The translations under genes and the position numbers were made by a program. A stretch of 9,558 nucleotides of DNA from DASZQY01 sp036511595 (GTDB taxonomy: Bacteria > Pseudomonadota > Alphaproteobacteria > Rhizobiales > Kaistiaceae). The notes beneath the pieces were generated by a model. It was given only the letters and a program-made list of their open reading frames with translations. It did not search any database and was not told the DNA's origin. Within the stretch, counting starts at the first letter, position 1. Every line of letters starts with the position of its first letter. Below are positions 5,808-9,558 of this stretch, piece after piece. The stretch spans positions 1 to 9,558 of the forward strand of contig DATCBY010000003.1 in the NCBI GenBank assembly GCA_036511595.1. Direction: 5' to 3'.

Positions 5808-6893
5808 GTGCCGACGACCACCGACGACCTTCGCATTGCCGCCATCAAGGAACTGACGCCGCCTTCCGAGGTGATGGCGGAATTCCAGAGCACCGACTAC
5901 GCCACCTATGTGGTCGCCGGGGCACGGCGCGCCATCCACGACATCCTGCATGGCGCCGACGACCGGCTGATCGTGGTGGTGGGTCCGTGCTCCATCCACG
6001 ATCCGGAAGCGGCGCTCGACTATGCCGGGCGGCTGGCCGAGATGCGGCTGCGGCTGGGCGATCTCCTCGAGATCGTCATGCGCGTCTATTTCGAGAAGCC
6101 GCGCACCACCGTCGGCTGGAAGGGGCTGATCAACGATCCCGACCTCGACGGTTCGTTCGCCATCAACAAGGGGCTGCGCCTAGGGCGCAAGCTGCTGCTT
6201 GACGTCAACAATCTCGGCCTGCCGGCGGCTTCCGAGTTCCTCGACATGACGACGCCGCAGTACATCGCGGACCTGGTGGCGTGGGCGGCGATCGGGGCGC
6301 GCACGACCGAGAGCCAGGTGCATCGCGAGCTGGCGTCGGGCCTGTCGTGCCCGGTCGGCTTCAAGAACGGCACCGACGGCAACGTGAAGATCGCCGTCGA
6401 TGCGGTGAAATCGGCGTCGCAACCGCATCACTTCCTGGCGGTGACCAAGAGCGGGCACTCGGCGATTGCCGCCACCACGGGCAACGACGATTGCCACATC
6501 ATCCTGCGCGGCGGGAAGACGCCGAACTACGATCAGGTGAGCGTCGAGAGCGCAGCCGCGGAACTGGCCCGCGGCGGCCTCGATCCGGTGATGATGATCG
6601 ACGCCAGCCACGCCAACAGCAGCAAGCAGCCGGAACGCCAGCCGCTGGTGCTGGAAGACGTCGGCCGGCAGGTTGCCGCCGGCGACCGGCGCATCGTCGG
6701 CGTCATGGTCGAAAGCAACCTCGTCGCCGGACGGCAGGACCTGGTGCCCAGGCGGGCGCTGACCTACGGGCAGAGCATCACCGACGGCTGCATCGGCTGG
6801 GAAACAACGGTCGGCGCGCTCGATCGACTGGCTGACGCGGTGGAGGAGCGGCGGCGGATTTCCGGCCGGCGCCTGCAGTCGGCGATCGCGTGA
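5808..6893 (+). CDS. aroG: Type I 3-deoxy-7-phosphoheptulonate (DAHP) synthase, AroG-like
   Basis: This cytoplasmic enzyme condenses phosphoenolpyruvate with erythrose 4-phosphate to DAHP, the first step of the shikimate pathway to Phe, Tyr and Trp. From the GTG at 5808 it has 361 residues. Its numbering matches the known E. coli AroG metal ligands exactly: Cys61 (in GPCSIHD), His268, Glu302 and Asp326. Also present are EKPRTTVGWKGL (96-107), ARTTESQVHRELASGL (164-179) and GFKNGTDGN (184-192). Around the effector pocket it keeps EFLDM-TP (143-150, including Pro150) and FLAVTKSGHSAI (209-220). This is closer to the Phe-sensitive AroG than to the Tyr- or Trp-sensitive paralogues, so Phe inhibition is the best guess. 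Many alphaproteobacteria rely on the unrelated type II enzyme, which makes this type I gene notable. Expression appears to be controlled by the upstream attenuator. It converges on the GGDEF gene, with only 14 bases between stop codons. Confidence 0.97.
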   Translation: MPTTTDDLRIAAIKELTPPSEVMAEFQSTDYATYVVAGARRAIHDILHGADDRLIVVVGPCSIHDPEAALDYAGRLAEMRLRLGDLLEIVMRVYFEKPRTTVGWKGLINDPDLDGSFAINKGLRLGRKLLLDVNNLGLPAASEFLDMTTPQYIADLVAWAAIGARTTESQVHRELASGLSCPVGFKNGTDGNVKIAVDAVKSASQPHHFLAVTKSGHSAIAATTGNDDCHIILRGGKTPNYDQVSVESAAAELARGGLDPVMMIDASHANSSKQPERQPLVLEDVGRQVAAGDRRIVGVMVESNLVAGRQDLVPRRALTYGQSITDGCIGWETTVGALDRLADAVEERRRISGRRLQSAIA

Positions 6894-6907
6894 ACTGTTG
6901 ACGGGCT

Positions 6908-8233
6908 TCAGGCGGCGCGCTTGCGCGATTTCTCGGCGTACATGCGCGCGTCCGCCTCGGCGACAAGCTCCCAGATGTCCCCGCGGTGACCGGGGGGCAG
7001 CTCGGCGACGCCGACACTGTAGGATATGGGGCTGGGCACCAGCCCGGAGGCGTTCGATTCCTTCACGACATAGGCGAGCCGGGCAAGGATGTCCTGCACG
7101 GATTCCGGCAACGCCGGCGCCAGCACCACGAATTCGTCGCCGCCGACCCGGGCGACGATATCGCTCTTGCGGAAGGTGACGACGAGAAGATCGGCAAATC
7201 GCTGGATGACCAGAGAGCCGGCCTCGTGGCCGAGCGCATCGTTGGCACGCTTCAGCCCGTCAAGGTCAAAGAAAAAGGCCACCAGCCGGGTGTCGGTGCG
7301 GGCGGCACTGCGCCGGATGTATTCGGCCACGGTGTCGAAGCCGCGGCGGTTGAGCACGCCGGTGAGCTGATCGGTCAGCGATTGCTGACGCAGCTGTCGC
7401 TCGATCTCGTTGGTGTGATGTGCAAGCCAGGCCATGATAGCGAGGGTCGCCAGCACGACCATCGGTGCGGCCAGCGCCAGGCTCAGTTCGGTTGCCATGA
7501 TGCCGAAGCGATCCAGCCAGGACATTGCGGCGAACAGAGCGAAGGGCAGAGTGATGATGCCCACGAGCACCTTGCGGGCGATGCGGCTGCCGAGGCCGGT
7601 GCTGACCAGGATGGAGAGCGGGCTGCCTTCAGCCGCGCGACGGCTGGCGACCACGAACGCCAGCACCGCCAGACAGAAGACGGTTTGCGGTGTGGACAGG
7701 GCGGAACGATCAACGGCGACGAACTGGAAACCCTGCAGGACGCAGCCGGCGAACAATAGCAGCGTGAACGCCGCGAAAAAAATGGCGCTCGCGTCGGCGA
7801 TTATGGCAAGCGCGGACTTCGACTGGCGGATGAGCGGCAGCGACAGCGCGGAAAGGCCGAGGGCGATCGTCGTCTCCGGTGGCGGTCGCATCGGCCATAT
7901 CTGCGGGAACAGGGGATGGAATCCCAGATAGGTGAGGGTGACGATGACCGGCACGGCGACCACGATGAATCCGGTGGTGATGCCGGCCGCAGTAGCGATT
8001 TTCGAGCGGCGCGGCGCCGTCAGCGCCAGGCTGATCGCCGCGATCAGGATGCCGGTCGCCGTCACCGGTCGCATCGCGAACCAGCCCGGCGGGGCGATGG
8101 CGGCCAGTTGCGGGACCTGCCAGCAAGCCAGGATTCCTGCGGCGACCAGGGCGACCGCGATCAGGGCGAAATTCTCGGCCCCCCGCAATCTCTCCAGAAG
8201 GCGGAGGTCGGGATCGTGCGAGGAATAGTGCAT
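6908..8233 (-). CDS. Membrane-anchored diguanylate cyclase (GGDEF)
   Basis: This encodes 441 residues. About eight hydrophobic segments fill residues 22-270 as an integral-membrane sensor region that I cannot assign to a named MASE type. A linker helix (HHTNEIERQLRQQ, 272-284) leads into a GGDEF domain. That domain has SLTDQLTGVLNRRGF (285-299), the metal-site segment FFFDLDGLKRANDALGHEAG, and an intact VGGDEF signature (GGDEF at residues 364-368, bases 7130-7144). RKSD (355-358) five residues before it is a complete RxxD inhibitory site. The expected activity is therefore c-di-GMP synthesis from two GTP with product feedback inhibition, which in this group of bacteria usually governs the motile-to-sessile switch. 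No EAL domain follows. The start is ATG at 8231-8233, but its binding site is weak, so a slightly different start is possible. The membrane input signal is unknown. Confidence 0.93.
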   Translation of the reverse strand: MHYSSHDPDLRLLERLRGAENFALIAVALVAAGILACWQVPQLAAIAPPGWFAMRPVTATGILIAAISLALTAPRRSKIATAAGITTGFIVVAVPVIVTLTYLGFHPLFPQIWPMRPPPETTIALGLSALSLPLIRQSKSALAIIADASAIFFAAFTLLLFAGCVLQGFQFVAVDRSALSTPQTVFCLAVLAFVVASRRAAEGSPLSILVSTGLGSRIARKVLVGIITLPFALFAAMSWLDRFGIMATELSLALAAPMVVLATLAIMAWLAHHTNEIERQLRQQSLTDQLTGVLNRRGFDTVAEYIRRSAARTDTRLVAFFFDLDGLKRANDALGHEAGSLVIQRFADLLVVTFRKSDIVARVGGDEFVVLAPALPESVQDILARLAYVVKESNASGLVPSPISYSVGVAELPPGHRGDIWELVAEADARMYAEKSRKRAA

Positions 8234-8309
8234 CGATAGAGAGCCCCAGAACTGGCCGAGGATAGGGCGGCAAGTGTCAACGGTTTGCTAAGTCACGCCA
8301 CCCCAGGAA

Positions 8310-8331
8310 GCCGTTGGCTCAGCCCAACGGC
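8310..8331 (-). other. Hairpin at the 3' end of the DUF1304 gene
   Basis: GCCGTTGG (8310-8317) pairs with CCAACGGC (8324-8331) around a six-base loop, overlapping the stop codon of the DUF1304 gene (8319-8321). No T tract follows on the - strand, so it is at best an mRNA-stabilising or Rho-assisted element. Confidence 0.3.
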
Positions 8332-8681
8332 AGAAGGACGAGTGCAAACACCGCCGGCGCGGCCTGAATCACGAGGATGCGCTGGTTGACGGTCCAGGCG
8401 CCGTAGCCGCCGGCGACGACCACGCAAAGCAGGAAGAATGTGGTGATCGCGCGCGCCGCGCCGGGGTCCGGATAGACGAGACCGAAGAGGAGGCCGGCGG
8501 CGAGGAAGCCGTTGTAGAGACCCTGATTGGCGGCGAGAACGGCAGTCGCTTCGGCGGCTTCCGGGGTGTTGCCGAAGGTGCGGAGGCCGATGGGTTTCCG
8601 CCACAGGAACATCTCGAGGATCAGGAACCACGCATGCTCCAGCGCCACCAAGGCGACAACGATGATTGCGACGACATGCAC
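8319..8681 (-). CDS. DUF1304-like small membrane protein
   Basis: From GTG at 8681 this encodes 120 residues with four hydrophobic segments. The start HVVAIIVVALVALEHAWFLI, then LEMFLWRKPIGLRTFG, then ANQGLYNGFLAAGLLFGL, are the recognisable landmarks of the DUF1304 family: an 'EH..' in helix 1, 'LEMFLW', and 'NQGLYNGFLA' in the second helix. The family has no established function to my knowledge. The GTG start has AGGAG at 8690-8694 (eight-base spacing) and agrees with where relatives begin. An in-frame ATG at 8729 with its own GGAGG (8739-8743, nine-base spacing) would add 16 polar residues and cannot be excluded. It is followed by the diguanylate cyclase gene on the same strand, after 85 bases. 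Confidence 0.85.
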   Translation of the reverse strand: MHVVAIIVVALVALEHAWFLILEMFLWRKPIGLRTFGNTPEAAEATAVLAANQGLYNGFLAAGLLFGLVYPDPGAARAITTFFLLCVVVAGGYGAWTVNQRILVIQAAPAVFALVLLPLG

Positions 8682-8847
8682 TGCCGAATCTCCTGCCCGC
8701 CGGAAGGCTAGCAGATCGGGCATTGGCATTGTTACCAACCTCCGGAAATAGTCGACCAACCCGGACCGCTGCCGGCGGTAGCTCGGGCGCTGATGTGAGG
8801 GGGTTGAGTCGCCGGCAGAGCAAAGCGATGCGGGCGGGAGCTGGCGG

Positions 8848-9558
8848 CTAGGCGAGCATCCCAAGGGCGGATGTCAGCGCGGAGATGACCGGGGTCCAAT
8901 CGCCCCGAACGGTCTGGCGGAAAAGCCGCATTGTCGGATACCAGGGAGAATCCGGGCGGCAGCGCAGCCAACGCCAATCGGCGTCCTTGGCCAGTGCCAA
9001 CCAGACCGGCTTGCCAAGCGCGCCGGCGAGGTGCGCGGTCATCGTGTCGGAAGTGATGACGAGATCAAGGTTCTGCATGACGGCGGCGATCTCCGCGATG
9101 CCGTCGGGATTTGCTTCGATCCTGTCACCCAATCGTTCGATGGTCATGTCGTCGGGGAGCGTTTTCAGGGCTTCGAGGCCATTGATTCCTTGAAGACTTA
9201 TGAGTCTCGCGCCGGGCGTTCGCGAGAGGTCACGAAATCCGGCCAGGGGAAGCGACCGGGTATCGTCCTTGAATCTGCCGCTCCTTGCGTATTACGGGCA
9301 GGCGCGCGAGGCGTGCCTCGAATTCTCGCCAGCCTATTTCGAACTGGCCGAGCAGCAGCGCGTGTCGGGCCACGAGTTGCCGTAGCTGGGGGTTGGCGGG
9401 CTCCAGCGCGGCAACGGCCATCATCGACGCGAGGGATTCTTCATCACGTCCGAGCAGCGACAAAGCATCCCCGCGCATCACGAACGCGCCAGGCGTGGGA
9501 GGCCCGACGCGGATAAAGGCATCCAGGGTCGCGATCGCATCGTCGTAGAGGCCACGGC
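8848..9558 (-). pseudogene. Broken TPR / glycosyltransferase-9-like gene, partial
   Basis: The gene enters from the right edge in one frame: TPR-type helices such as LYDDAIATLDAFIRV, then MRGDALSLLGRDEESLASMM, then HALLLGQFEIGWREFEARLA (to about 9310). That frame runs into a stop at 9230-9232. A second frame, open from 9291 to the TAG at 8848, carries GRFKDDTRSLPLAGF, GARLISLQGINGLEAL, NLDLVITSDTMTAHLAGALG and DSPWYPTMRLFRQT. This second part is the C-terminal half of the glycosyltransferase-9/heptosyltransferase-like domain seen in TPR glycosyltransferases. In intact relatives about 200 residues lie between 'GW.E.E.R' and 'RFKDD.R', including the EQGLGD-type motif. Here they are missing and the frame has shifted at about 9280-9310. 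It is therefore most simply an internal deletion relic. A sequencing or assembly error, or two small separate genes, are less likely alternatives. Confidence 0.75.

Overview
The window is GC-rich, densely packed chromosomal DNA with no phage, IS, CRISPR, tRNA or rRNA features. The TadG-like pilus protein, the Kup transporter, the GGDEF protein, the small DUF1304-type protein and the rhizobial style of amino-acid leader control all suggest an alphaproteobacterium, most likely Hyphomicrobiales (Rhizobiales). That placement is an inference from protein resemblance and base composition, not a database match.

Layout. The left edge (1-364, +) is the C-terminal end of a TadG-like pilus assembly protein, closed by a strong intrinsic terminator (384-433). 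Next is kup (479-2404, -), a potassium/proton symporter. The 422-base gap between kup and the next annotated transporter gene holds a probable 29-residue single-span membrane protein (2645-2734, +) with a good ribosome binding site. Then comes a compact + strand cluster: an MFS efflux transporter (2827-4035), a YafY/WYL-type regulator (4072-4758) and a 106-residue membrane protein (4780-5100). A VOC-family protein (5116-5523, -) converges on this cluster.

The most interesting part is 5597-6893. A type I DAHP synthase (aroG, first enzyme of the shikimate pathway) is preceded by what looks like a complete ribosome-mediated attenuator. It has a sigma70-like promoter (TTGACG-17-TATATG) and a 25-codon leader peptide with the run FYGFWFSY (three Phe, two Tyr, one Trp codons). 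A small hairpin follows directly after those codons, and its distal arm can also pair with the terminator arm. The intrinsic terminator (10-bp stem, six T) ends 25 bases before the aroG ribosome binding site. The promoter lies so close to the leader ATG that the leader mRNA should be leaderless or nearly so. The logic is that a shortage of charged aromatic tRNAs stalls the ribosome, the antiterminator forms and DAHP synthase is made.

The right part is all on the - strand: a membrane-anchored diguanylate cyclase with intact GGDEF and I-site (6908-8233), convergent with aroG; a DUF1304-like small membrane protein (8319-8681); and, running off the right edge, a TPR plus glycosyltransferase-9-like gene (8848-9558) that appears broken. 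Its TPR half and its C-terminal glycosyltransferase half lie in different frames, and the middle of the protein is missing.
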